A stretch of DNA of 64,000 nt from contig NC_071334.1 in assembly GCF_027744825.2 (NCBI RefSeq), forward strand, positions 4,421,437-4,485,436. The letters run 5' to 3'. Source of the DNA: Synchiropus splendidus. Taxonomy: Eukaryota; Chordata; Actinopteri; Syngnathiformes; Callionymidae. The notes beneath the pieces were generated by a model. That model was not told the DNA's origin and did not search any database. It saw nothing but the letters and a program-made list of their open reading frames with translations. The translations under genes were made by a program, and so were the position numbers. Positions 34,385-44,402 of this stretch are shown here, piece by piece. Every line of letters starts with the position of its first letter. The stretch's first letter is position 1.

Positions 34385-35468
34385 TTATTGTTTTCTCATT
34401 CACACTCTGACTTTTGTCCTTGAAGTGTTTCGTAATAACTGACACCGTCAGCACAAACTGCATCCAGTGAAGAAACCCGCTGATCATCTGAGAGTGCGTG
34501 GTGTTTCCCTCAGTGAGCCCAGGCCGGCGATATGGTGAGAGAGTGTGTGTGAGTGACGGGCACTGGCACTGATCTCTGGAGTGACAGGGCTAATCTCTGC
34601 AGTTACTGTCCCACTCTCCACGTCCTGTCGTGCTCCAAGTGGCTCTCTGATCAGCTCGCATTAGAGCCAAACACTTTGACTGATTTGGAGGAAAATCAAA
34701 ATCAATTTGCAGCAGGGCCGTCTAGTCGGAGCTGTCCCCTGCGGGTCCCGGGGCTTGTCACATCCCCTCCTCCTGCAATTGACGTTTTGACATGCAAAGT
34801 TAGATTAAAAGGAGCGAGGGAGAAATGGAGAGAGCGATAGAGGAGGAGTGAAGCAAAAAAAAAAAAATCCCTCCTGGACTCTTCCATCATGACTGAAGCC
34901 AGCCATGAGATCAAGGTTGGACTTTCACCACCGAGCAGGTTCAATCATGGGATGTCAGTCAGTGGCAGATGCTCGGAGCGGTGACACCTGGTGGCGGAGC
35001 GTCCAGCGCGCGGATACTTTAAGGATGCTGTTCTCAAAGTGACGACCAAATTAAACCGGGAGCTGACACATTCACAGAGCGAACGACGGCTTTGGGACGG
35101 GCTGAGTGACACCAGTGATTGAAACAAGCCCAACAACTCCGGAGCGACAGGCTTGACAGACAGCTGGAGTGTGACAAGCCAAAGCTGCCGCGTGACACCG
35201 GTGCAGCGTGAGGCCCGACGGCACCACGGCGCCAAACTTGTGGTGTTTTGATAGACAGGAGGTTGTCAAGTCGAGGAAAGGCAGAGACGAGTGAGTGGCA
35301 GGGGGAGTCTTATCTGTGTTTTTGCATATGTGTGCGTGCAACAAAAGCAGGGAGTGCGGCGTGACTAGACAGGAGGGCATATTACATTTAGATGATGAAA
35401 CGGGCAAATGTAGAATGAGGAAGCAGGAAGAGAGAAAGCAGGTCATATAGAGGTGAGCGGCCTTATCG
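34385..35468. promoter_or_regulatory. Non-coding; candidate enhancer at 34560-34860 and 34960-35240
   Basis: Balanced sequence without recognised repeats. It includes GACATGCAAAGTTAGATTAAAAGGAG-like text near 34789 and GC-rich parts near 34976-35005. No coding frame is convincing. Candidate regulatory DNA only. Confidence 0.25.
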
Positions 35469-35490
35469 CACACACACACACACACACACA
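35469..35490. repeat. CA microsatellite
   Basis: Eleven CA units. Confidence 0.9.
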
Positions 35491-35514
35491 TAGGACGTGG
35501 TCGATTTGCAGCGA

Positions 35515-35533
35515 CAGAGAGAGAGAGAGAGAG
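35515..35533. repeat. AG microsatellite
   Basis: About nine AG units, 24 bp after the CA repeat. Confidence 0.9.
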
Positions 35534-35768
35534 ACGAGAAGAAGACAGGCTGCTTGTTGGCCTGGACGGTTTTAGTGAACCAACTCTAGCGGACGATTGA
35601 CGGTCTCTTGCGGCCTTATGTGGTCAACACCTTGACACACTAACATGGATGTTTTGTTTTGTTTTCATCAAGCTGCTCTGTGGAAAAACATGGAGGTGGG
35701 AACTATGTTGTGTTGGTTTGGCCTTTTGTCCTCATAGAGCTTGAGTTTCCTGTATTGGTTGAGAGAAA

Positions 35769-35860
35769 GCAACCCATCCTCACAACCTTGGTGTCGTATA
35801 TGACACTGGGAAAGCGGACCTTTGCCTCCTGTTTGCATGTGGATGTAGGATGTTGCGCAA
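35769..35860 (+). mobile_element. MITE family C, left-end fragment
   Basis: GCAACCCATCCTCACAACC, then a decayed GTCGTATATGACACTGGGAAAG, then GGACCTTTGCCTCC. It matches the left repeat of the complete copy at 20299. The rest is missing. Confidence 0.55.
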
Positions 35861-36559
35861 ACCTGTTTACTGTTGCTGCAGGATGAAGCTACTGCTGGAA
35901 CGTCACTTTGTCTGACATGAGAAACAGTGGGAAGGGCCACAGTGGGGACATGTGGGCACCAAGGTGAAGGTTGCGGGAATGAGTCCCAGAAAAACTCAGA
36001 AGAACTGACAAGATAGTAGTTTTCTCAAGAGTGCCAAAGAAACAAAGAAGAAAGGTAGGGCTCCAGGAGGGGCACCATTCTGTGTGCATCTCTACATGGA
36101 AGGAAAAGAAGCAGAAGAGGAAGCATGCGTCAAAGAAACTAAAATACCACATAGCCAGCAACTCTATTTGCTCACTAAAACATATTGAACTGCTGAGTTG
36201 GATATTCTGCTCTCACTGACATGTACATATCCAAGGGAGTGAGGAGGTTACTGTCTGTTTGAACTACGACTGCCGCAAAGTCAAACTCCTGAAATCAAAG
36301 TTAACCAATCACTAGCACTTTGTTTCTACTGGCAAAATATTCTCAAGAATCACTTGGAAAGTCACAGATATTAGGATGATAAATATATATATATATTTAT
36401 TTTGAGTGGTATGGCAGTGTGTTGATATGTCACCATTGTCACGTTTTGTCACAAAGGGTTTTTCAAAATCTTAAAGAACTTAAACATTTAAAAATATTTC
36501 GACGAATATCAATCACGAGTTCTGTCCACAACAAGCAACATTTTATCTATTTATTTACT
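35861..36559. other. Intergenic, nothing recognised
   Basis: AT-rich, short TA run at 36383-36397. No gene. Confidence 0.4.
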
Positions 36560-37075
36560 TACGTTAATTCCAGACTATAAGCTGCTACTTTTTTTTCTCA
36601 CGGTCGGAACCCTGCGAATTATGCAACAAGCGTGACTAATATATGGGTTTTTCCAGGCTAAAGAGCCTCATGCTGCCAAAATATTGAGCCTCCTCACATC
36701 AAACCCATGACATCACAGGTGTTTTATTGACCTTAAAGCGCTCAAAATGCGCTGTTTTCACCCGCACGTCCGCAGCTCCACCCACAGAGTCGATCTCCTG
36801 GAGGAGCGGAGACCAGAAGCAGCAGCTGAGACCGGCTGTGGTGTCAGAACTTGGGACACATTTTAATGTCAATAAAAGATGTGAGGAGTTGATGATTCCA
36901 GTTCAGAACATTGGCCAGTTTGTTTCATGAGTCAGTCTCCATGCTGGAGCCCGTTTTCCAAACTAGTTCAGAAGTGATCCTCATGCATTTTTAAGCCTTT
37001 CTACAGTGCAGACAGCACCACTGCACCCGCGGCTTATAGACCGCTGCGGCTCATGTAGGAACAAGATCTGTTTTC
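36560..37075 (+). mobile_element. MITE family F with TATAAGCCGC-type ends
   Basis: Left text CCAGACTATAAGCTGCTAC (36569) and right text CGGCTTATAGACCGCTGCGG (37030) are inverted counterparts, as in a widespread fish non-autonomous DNA transposon whose ends read like 'actataagccgctac'. The interior is non-coding. Exact borders and target duplication could not be set. Confidence 0.6.
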
Positions 37076-37382
37076 CTTCTTTAAGTTAAATTTGTTGAGA
37101 GAAAATTCACTTTTGGTTGCAGTGACTCATATTCCCTAAGACCCCTTGATTTTTCTTTTTCTTTGTCTTTCTCTATTTTTTTCCGTCATCCCATGTCACA
37201 GATTAATTGGCGCTACATGCAAATAAATCCATTTATTGAGTCTATATTTCATTCTTAAGAGAGATGGTCCTCAGTGTCCTACATATCTCTTGCATTAAAC
37301 AATTCTGCAGCCTGTTAGAATTGAAGCTCACTGTGTTGTTTTGGTCTTGCCAAGGTATGCAAACTATGGACAGATAAATATT
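37076..37382. other. Intergenic, nothing recognised
   Basis: AT-rich non-coding DNA between two transposon remnants. Confidence 0.35.
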
Positions 37383-37696
37383 GCGCATTACAGAGTCTAA
37401 CATCATACACCCTCACGCTCATCCAAAGCTTCAGGAACAGTTTTGTTCCTGGTGCTGTCAGGTTGCTGAACATTGGTCAGTAGCTGCAATACTGTTTATT
37501 TGTTCAATTGTACATCCTCTGGACTGGCACTTATCTGTTATTATTTTATTATTATTTATCTATCTATTTATTTTTGGACATTTTGTTTTGTTTTTGGAAA
37601 CTGGAGGCCTCGGACCGAAATTTCGTTGCCATCATATGGTGATATGTTTTGTGCAATGACAATAAAGAAAGTCTAAGTCTAAGTCTAAGTCTAACC
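37383..37696 (+). mobile_element. LINE 3' end with hexamer tail
   Basis: A frame recalls the end of a CR1/L2/Rex1-type ORF2 (NSFVPGAVRLLNIGQ-like, from about 37436). The 3' UTR follows, with GAAATTTCGTTGCCATC and GCAATGACAATAAAG, and finally a tail of GTCTAA units (about 37672-37694). Severely 5'-truncated. Confidence 0.7.
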
Positions 37697-37890
37697 AAAG
37701 GCATCATATATGACCATGTAGGATATTCACAGCTTCCAGGAACCTCGAAGGAGCGAGGTGCGAGCAGCTCCACAGATGCACCTCACCCACGTCACGCTGT
37801 TGGACTCACTGTCTTCACTATATATTTGCAACATTTTCTCAAAAGCTAGATTTCGTGCTGGATGTGTTTGTTAAACAAGATGTTCTCCCT
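37697..37890. other. Spacer
   Basis: Non-coding sequence between the LINE tail and the T-rich run at 37891-37913. Confidence 0.4.
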
Positions 37891-37913
37891 TGTTTTTTTT
37901 TTGTTTTTTTTTT

Positions 37914-38300
37914 CAGGCATCGCTGGGTCTTGATAACTGTGGGCGTCCAGACCGCCTCCGGTTTAATTAGCTTGATTATATTGTTAGAGTTTTTACATGC
38001 TGACATAACCGTTGCTGCTCTTTTAATTGGAATTAATTGCGCTCTAAGTGGAGGTCTTTCAGTGAACATTAATATAAATTGCACTTTAATTAATCTTCCT
38101 GTGGCTGGATTCGTCACCAATGTTAACGTCATTGAGTCCATTGTCAAGAAATTCAGAATCGCGCCGAAGACCCAAAGTCAGTTTCCGCCCGGAACACAGC
38201 TCCTCCTTGACCTTCTGACTGATATGATATCATGGCGAGTGTGTGAGTGTGTGAATCAGGCGTGTCACCGCACCGGCATTACAGGGTAGTCACGCTGGTT
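37914..38300. promoter_or_regulatory. Candidate homeodomain-rich enhancer
   Basis: Four TAAT-type blocks occur in 135 bp: TAATTAG (37964-37970), TTTTAATTGGAATTAATTGC (38021-38040), AACATTAATATAAATTGC (about 38065-38082) and CTTTAATTAATC (38085-38096). Between them is balanced text such as GTGGAGGTCTTTCAGTGAAC. The stretch lacks repeats and coding frames with known features. This is how deeply conserved developmental enhancers often look, but conservation is not tested here. Confidence 0.4.
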
Positions 38301-39090
38301 AATGGATAAAAGCTCTGACGTCCAGTGCCGTCACACAGTCCGACCCTGCGATGTCAGTGCGCTGACAGGCCTATTAGCTGGGGTAGATATGTGTGAAAGC
38401 AGGAGGGGGGAGGGGAGGGGCGGGGGCTTGACAGAGATAGCCCGTGACAGAGGGCGATGTAGGAGAGTGGGGTCTGTTGACATAGATAGCCCGTGATAGG
38501 ATCAAAATGTTGCGGACAGTGGAGAATAACTGTACAGAGAAATGCTGCCTCGGCACTTCCAGGCGCGGTGGGCGGGTGAAAGAACGGAGTGAGGCCAGGG
38601 CGCCCTAAAATTTGGGTGAAGCATTCAATATTTTCACTCATATAGAGAGGAATTTGTAGATGAAAAAAAGAAACAATACATTTTATTTTAAATTTTAAAT
38701 AAATAAATACATCCAGAGGAAAAATACATGTTCAAATCCGCAGAATAGGGTCTTTTAAAATACAAATTACTATATAAATAAAAGAAATAAATAATTAAAA
38801 AAAAATCAAAAAGGAAATCATGTTCTGTGCTAATCGACAAAATAAATAAATAATAAATAACTAAATGTCTGTTTTTGACAGATATTTACAGGGGCTGGTC
38901 CGGTGTCTAGCAGCGCTACAGAAGCAAAATAAATCGACAACCAATTGCATGTTGGAATTACTTGGGACGACATTGTACTTTGAGCAAAGCTTGACTCAAC
39001 TTTGAGTTCCAAGTGCAAGACAGAATGAAGCCAGTGCTGAAAAATGGCAAAGTCCATTGTCCAGGACAGATACCACACAAAATGAGCTTG
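38301..39090. other. Intergenic, AT-rich in 38640-38870
   Basis: A G-rich block at 38400-38430 and AT-rich, low-complexity DNA at 38660-38870. No gene. Confidence 0.4.
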
Positions 39091-39091
39091 A

Positions 39092-39232
39092 CCTGGTAAC
39101 CCTGGTTATTTGGATAGGTCGGTCAAATAACCTGGGTAACTTATTTATCCTGGTTATTATTCACTAACTAATGATAGCCAGGCAGCTCTCCATGCGACTG
39201 GAAAGCTGACCACCTTTCCAGTCGCATGTTCC
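39092..39232. repeat. Hairpin pair: imperfect and perfect inverted repeats
   Basis: CATGCGACTGGAAAG (39191-39205) and its exact inverse CTTTCCAGTCGCATG (39214-39228) are separated by 8 bases. Just upstream, GGTAACCCTGGTTATTTGG (about 39096) is answered by CAAATAACCTGGGTAAC (about 39124), and CCTGGTTATT recurs near 39149. It could be a relic of a palindromic transposon or a structured site. No transcription evidence is visible. Confidence 0.7.
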
Positions 39233-40070
39233 TTCAAGAGCTCTGCAAAATAAGCACCTCAACATACAATAAAATTCCACAGAAAATGTCGTAGAATTGC
39301 GTTTCAAAAAACAGTTAAAAAACAATACATGACACATGAGAAAGCATTTAAAAGGAATGATTTCAACAAACGTTCTGAGCCGTCTTCATCCAGCAAAGCT
39401 AGCAATACGCTAATTATTTTGTTGAGATATAAACATCTGAAGTTTGGTTTGCACTTCAATAAACCATCACCATCGAATAGTGAGACAGAAGAATATCGTA
39501 TAGATATTCCCCGACAGAAAGTCAGGAGATAATGATTTGGATCAAAGGAATAGCCGCAAGCCACAATCTAGTGATATATTGAGCTAAACTCAAACAAACT
39601 GCTTCTTCCACAACATATGAGCTGCTCAGACCAAATGGCAGGAACGGAAGGAAGGCAGTATTACTTTGCAGATATACTGAATGTCGGATAATGGTGTGAT
39701 ATACACGTAATGCACTCGGGGCTCCAGGCAATGCGGAATGACACAAGCTCAATCACAGCACACTGACAAAAGCACACTGATGCATCCCAGCTGGCTCAGG
39801 AAGACAGCAAGGTTACACACTCACACAAACGTATATACACTCTGGGCTGAGGGTTATTGCACTGGCCCCTCCTCTTCTTCTCTGTAGGGAAGTGTTGCAC
39901 TTCAGGTAATGGCAATGATTGAAAACGGGAACAACCTCATAGAGAACAGCCGTGAAATGACACTTCAAATCAGTTGCTCATCTGAAGTCGTCCATTTGAG
40001 CAACTCTGTAGCAGCACTCTTTCACAGATACCAGCTAGAACAGTACCTTACATCGAGGGCTGCATGTCAT
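39233..40070. other. Intergenic, no gene seen
   Basis: Non-coding AT-rich DNA. The small frames at 39304-39564 and 39329-39532 overlap on opposite strands and show no family features. Confidence 0.4.
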
Positions 40071-40072
40071 TA

Positions 40073-40711
40073 CAGTGGTACCTCGGTTGTCAACCACAAT
40101 CCGTTCCAGACGGCCGTTCAAGAAGCAAGTTGTTCGAAATCTGGATCGATTTTTCCCATTACAATGAATGGAAAAAGAACTAATGTGTTCCAAGCCTTAA
40201 AATAGTCTTTTGTAGGAGTGAATGTAGAGTGTCTGCTGCAGGTGGCTGTTCCTCTATGTGTGTGGCCGCTGCATGTGGGAGGGGTTGCCGAGTGAGTGAC
40301 GCTTCTCCAGAAGTGAAGAGGTGCCCGGTGCGTGTCCAGCTCTGAATGTGCGCTTCTGTGCAGTTTGGCTGTGACCAAGTCATAAACCAAGTCACGCTCT
40401 GTCCCAGACTGGCCTCATCCCTGTCCCAGCTCCAGCCCACAACAGGACATCAAACCCTGGAGTGAGCGCTCCAGCACCTCCCCTGTGACACTCTACCACG
40501 GTCCAGTGCGGAGACAGGAAAGGTTTTACACCTCAATATGAAGAAAAAACAGTCAGTAAATGTAGCTAACGGGACACGTCTGCATACAGAGGCTGCGTTA
40601 TACACAATAAAATAGCGCCTCGTGGGTCAGCTGATCGGTCGAAATCAGCAGCAAAAAAATCAAAAAAATTTTGTTTGAATTCCGAGACGTTCGAAAATCG
40701 AGGCACCACTG
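40073..40711 (+). mobile_element. MITE family A, copy 4 (best-preserved ends)
   Basis: Starts CAGTGGTACCTCGGTTGTCA and ends AAATCGAGGCACCACTG, exactly between TA dinucleotides (40071-40072 and 40712-40713). 639 bp. It shares GTAGGAGTGAATGTAGAGTG and GAGCGCTCCAGCACCTCCCC with copy 1 at 12.8 kb and differs by a deletion near the right end. No transposase frame. The minus-strand frames at 40118-40440 come from this repeat and recur in copy 1. Confidence 0.85.
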
Positions 40712-40713
40712 TA

Positions 40714-41680
40714 TTTGGCAAGGTAGGGCCATAATATATGAAATATAACTTGAAGTTACTTTCATGTGACAGTATTAGAGAGGCCAGCACTGGAACCAGG
40801 AGGTGTGGAGTCCATTGCAGATGGGTTTACAGGTCAAGCTCCGACTCCGAGAGGCCCATCCCTCCGTGCTCTGCCTTGCTTTCCTCCGCATTTCTCCATG
40901 TTTCCACAAAGCTTACGGATGTGGACTCAACAGAGGCAGTACGACTGGAAAGCATGGAGGGCAGCGTGGCCATTACTACCAATACATAGCTCTAAGGAGG
41001 CCGACATAATGGAAGACGATGGCCGAAATGTTCCGTCCTGCAGTAGCGATATATTTAACAGCTGCCACCTACAACGCCTTTGTTTCCTCTTTTGTGCAAG
41101 AGCTACATTATTAATACTTCTTCCACGGTCGCCATGTTGGTTTGAGTTCGCCGAATAAGCTTTTGTTCATGGGCTGCTCCCCCTGGTGGACATCTTGGAG
41201 AACAGCAATACCAACGTAAAGAAGGCACAGAAGAATATGATGGTACCATTGTTTGAAACGTTTGTACGCAAAGAGAGCCCAATGGGCCTTGAGAGTGGAG
41301 GCAGCAGGTAAGGTAGGTATGGTGCGAGGTAACCCTTTATGTCATTTCAACAACCCAGGAATACAGAGTCCCAACGTTTTTGGTGCTTAACTTAATACTA
41401 CAGCCCCAGTGTCCATCTCATGACAGTGACCACGGTGCAGTTCTGGTCAGGAATAATTATAGGGATCATGGCATTTCTTTTATTGAATTTAGAACGTAGA
41501 AAATGACCTGCAGCCTTAGAACATGTCGTCCTGTCTCCAACCAATTGTCATCTGGGGATGGTAGAGAATCCAGCCTGCCCCATGTCTAACCCACGGTAGA
41601 TGCACCTGGTGCCACAAGTATTGAAATGCTTGGCAGCAGCACCGGAGTATAAGAGAGGAATCTCTAACACTATGTTGCTA
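40714..41680. other. Intergenic, no gene seen
   Basis: Non-coding. A CTCF-like text with two mismatches is at 41175-41189 (minus strand). The frame 40766-41158 overlaps two others and has no known domain. Confidence 0.35.
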
Positions 41681-41689
41681 GGAACCTAA

Positions 41690-42015
41690 AACCGCCAGTT
41701 GGCAACCAGCCTTGGCAAGAAACAGATGGTCAAACAAGCACCTCCAGTGTCATGTCCACTAAACGCAGCCAGGGATTGGGAAATAATGGTGCGGACAGCA
41801 GGGGAAGAAGGCGTCAATAAAGTGCTCAAGAGGAGAAAGCAAAGATATACAGACCTGGCAGTGGAAGTGGAGGAACGGGGCTGGAGGGCAGACATTTTTC
41901 CAGTCAAGACAACCTGTAGAGGCAACCTAACTCATGCTCCCAGAATACTTCTGAAGCAGAGGTCAGGCCCCCAGTGGACGATCATCCAGGAACTTGCCTA
42001 CACCACCGAGAGAAG
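41690..42015 (+). mobile_element. Retroelement fragment, restriction-endonuclease-like C-terminal domain
   Basis: The frame from 41699 reads RDWEIMVRTAGEEG, then KRRKQRYTDLAVEVEERGW, then PVKTTCRG and LLKQ. From memory this order resembles the domain following reverse transcriptase in fish and cnidarian retroelement proteins, which reads roughly 'RK..KY.EL...C...GW....PVEVGCRGF'. Catalytic acidic residues upstream cannot be identified with certainty, and the part preceding it is not recognisable. Probably a decayed fragment, not a host gene. Confidence 0.4.
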
Positions 42016-42039
42016 TAGCCATTTGCAGTGCCTGATAGT

Positions 42040-42700
42040 GAGGTGCTGATCGATCCTGATACCTCCGATACCGGATCTTTATTCTCTAAAATCGATTTTC
42101 AAACCAAAATATCGATACTTTCGATACTCAAGTAATTTGAGGTAATGTATATCCTTAACAGGAACATGATGAAAACTAAACTATTGAGATCCTGTCTGGA
42201 CACGTGGTTAGTGGGAACTACTTTCCTTCCGCCCCTCATGTACAAGCGCAGCCGAAGCAATAAAACACAAGTTTAGCAACCAAATATTGTATTATTATTT
42301 TCAATCAAACATGAACTGTTAAATTAATATATATAACATTAATAATTGATATTAATTTGCAATTATTGTGAAATATTTTACTAGCAATTTAATTTTGTAG
42401 TTGCCAGTATAATACTTATTTGTCCCTCCTTTTTGTAGATCGTTGAACCTAATATGATTGAGTATCCAGTGCTGAGTAGTCCCATAACTAGTTTTTCAGT
42501 GAGATTCCTGGGAATTATATAATTCATAAATAATATTCATAAATAATGAAAGAATCATTTATTTGAATGTTTTATTTTTCCACAGTAAACAAAAATAAAC
42601 AAGTTACTCATCCTTGTATTCTTAAGGAAGCTACGATCAGGTGTAGTCACACACATATAGGTATCGGTGTCGCCGATACCAGCCTGAATATTACTCAGTA
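42040..42700. mobile_element. Possible old DNA transposon with GATACC ends
   Basis: GATCGATCCTGATACCTCCG (42048) and ATCGATACTTTCGATACTC (42110) are answered by GGTATCGGTGTCGCCGATAC (42660). Such GATA/TATC-rich ends occur in fish hAT-like repeats. Between them the DNA is AT-rich and non-coding. Borders uncertain. Confidence 0.3.
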
Positions 42701-44100
42701 TCAGATTGGAATGGAAGTCAGTGGAATCGAACATCACCAGTGCCTGAAACGGACCCGACATGGGCTGGTCACGGGGGAACTGATGTGGCACGTTGAGGGT
42801 GCATTGTAACAAATGGCCGAAACATGCTGTGACCCTGAGGTTCAAAACCGATGATGGATGTACTGATATATGATATGATATATAACTACTCATGTCCCCA
42901 CAACTCACTATCCAGGGATGCTTTACATCTAGTCTGAGTATGAAATTCATCACATTTGTAACACCGCTCTATATTCAGACTCCAATTACCAGTTGTGATC
43001 TCTTCGAATACATTTTTGCATCTTTGACGGAACCTCAATGAGACTGGACAAAAAGGCAACGGTTTGGTAGAATGACCCCCAAATCCCGGAATATTCCTGT
43101 GACATATTCAATAAAGTGTGTTGACATGACAAATCTGGATTCTCCCCAGCAGCAGTGCTCCCACGAGGAGGGTGTCTGCACATCTCCCTGCTATTGTTAA
43201 CCATTATTATCTATATTTGGCATCTCAGTAAATGCTACTCTGCTTTCCATCCATCTCTCTCCCCGTCTTTTTCTTCTTCCTGCAGCCACCCATCGTCAGT
43301 TTTCTCCACTCGATGCTGGGAGCACGCAGGCTGACTCCTTCCACTCACCAGGGTGTAATCTCTCTTTGTTTACACTGCCAAGGGGTTATTTGGCTGTCTG
43401 TTAGAGTGTAACACAGACAGTGCAACACTGTCAAAGACAGCCCGAGCGCACCGCAGACATTCTGTATTCAGTGTATCTTGCATGTCTGCCTACACTGACA
43501 GTATAGTGATGGACTACAATCGCACAACACGCCCTGAAAGACAGGCTCCATCAAACGGCAACAGAATAAAAAAAAAAGAAATAGCAGAAACTCCATTGGT
43601 TGCGGTTGCGTTTCACGCTGTTGTGGAAGATGAGATTCTGTCAGATTTCACCACTGCACTCCCACTTGGCCTGAGAATGACGGCCATATGCTTCCTATTA
43701 TTGTCTCCTGTCGTCTCCTGTGTCTACATGAGAACGAAGTGTGTGGCAGATTTTATCTGAAATTTAGCTCAAAAAGAGCATTTCTGAGAAGAAGATCTAG
43801 ACACATGACTTTACTTATCTTTTTTTTCATTCCTGAATTCCTCCTGAGTTGAGTTGCTTGTTCAACAGTTCGACACATGTGGCAATGGGGGCCAGTCGAA
43901 TTATTTCGGAAAGTTGTGAATCACAGGTAACTGAAGTGGGTGGAGCTATGGTGTAAAAGCAAAGGTACTCATGGAGCTGAATTGAAAATGGGGGCGAAAA
44001 CCCAAACCAAACCACACAACACAACCAAAAAAATGTGTTGTGTCGCTGCAACGCTACAGAAGGAAACCGTTCTTTCAGTCCATCAGTACACAGAACATTT
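42701..44100. other. Intergenic, no gene seen
   Basis: Mixed non-coding DNA; nothing recognised. Confidence 0.35.
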
Positions 44101-44188
44101 TACGCTGAAGGCCTTTGTCGTCAGTATAGGACGCAAAAGTCCACTTTCCCAACGTCAATATATGACGCTAAGGATGGGTTGTCCATGT
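44100..44188 (+). mobile_element. MITE family C, right-end fragment
   Basis: ACGCTGAAGGCCTTTGTCGT, then GGACGCAAAAGTCCACTTTC, CGTCAATATATGACGCTAAG and GATGGGTTG: the right terminal repeat of the family. The left half is not seen. Confidence 0.65.
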
Positions 44189-44307
44189 TGCAAGTGGATG
44201 CATAGGTTTGTTAAAGGAGCATTGTTTTTCCTTCAATGCGCAATGTTTCAGGCACGGGAAGCGCGTGCTGCCCACAGCGTAAGGTAGAACATGTACTTCA
44301 ACACACA

Positions 44308-44402
44308 ACGCTGAAGACTGTCTTCGGCGTCAGTGTAGGGCTCAAAAGTTCACTTTCCCATCGTCAATACGTTTCACCTTGGGAGTGAAGATGAGTTTGT
44401 CC
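44308..44402 (+). mobile_element. MITE family C, second right-end fragment
   Basis: A more decayed version (ACGCTGAAGACTGTCTTCGG, CAAAAGTTCACTTTCCCATC, TTGGGAGTGAAGATGAG) about 210 bp after the first, in the same orientation. The two may come from a duplication or from nested copies. Confidence 0.55.
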
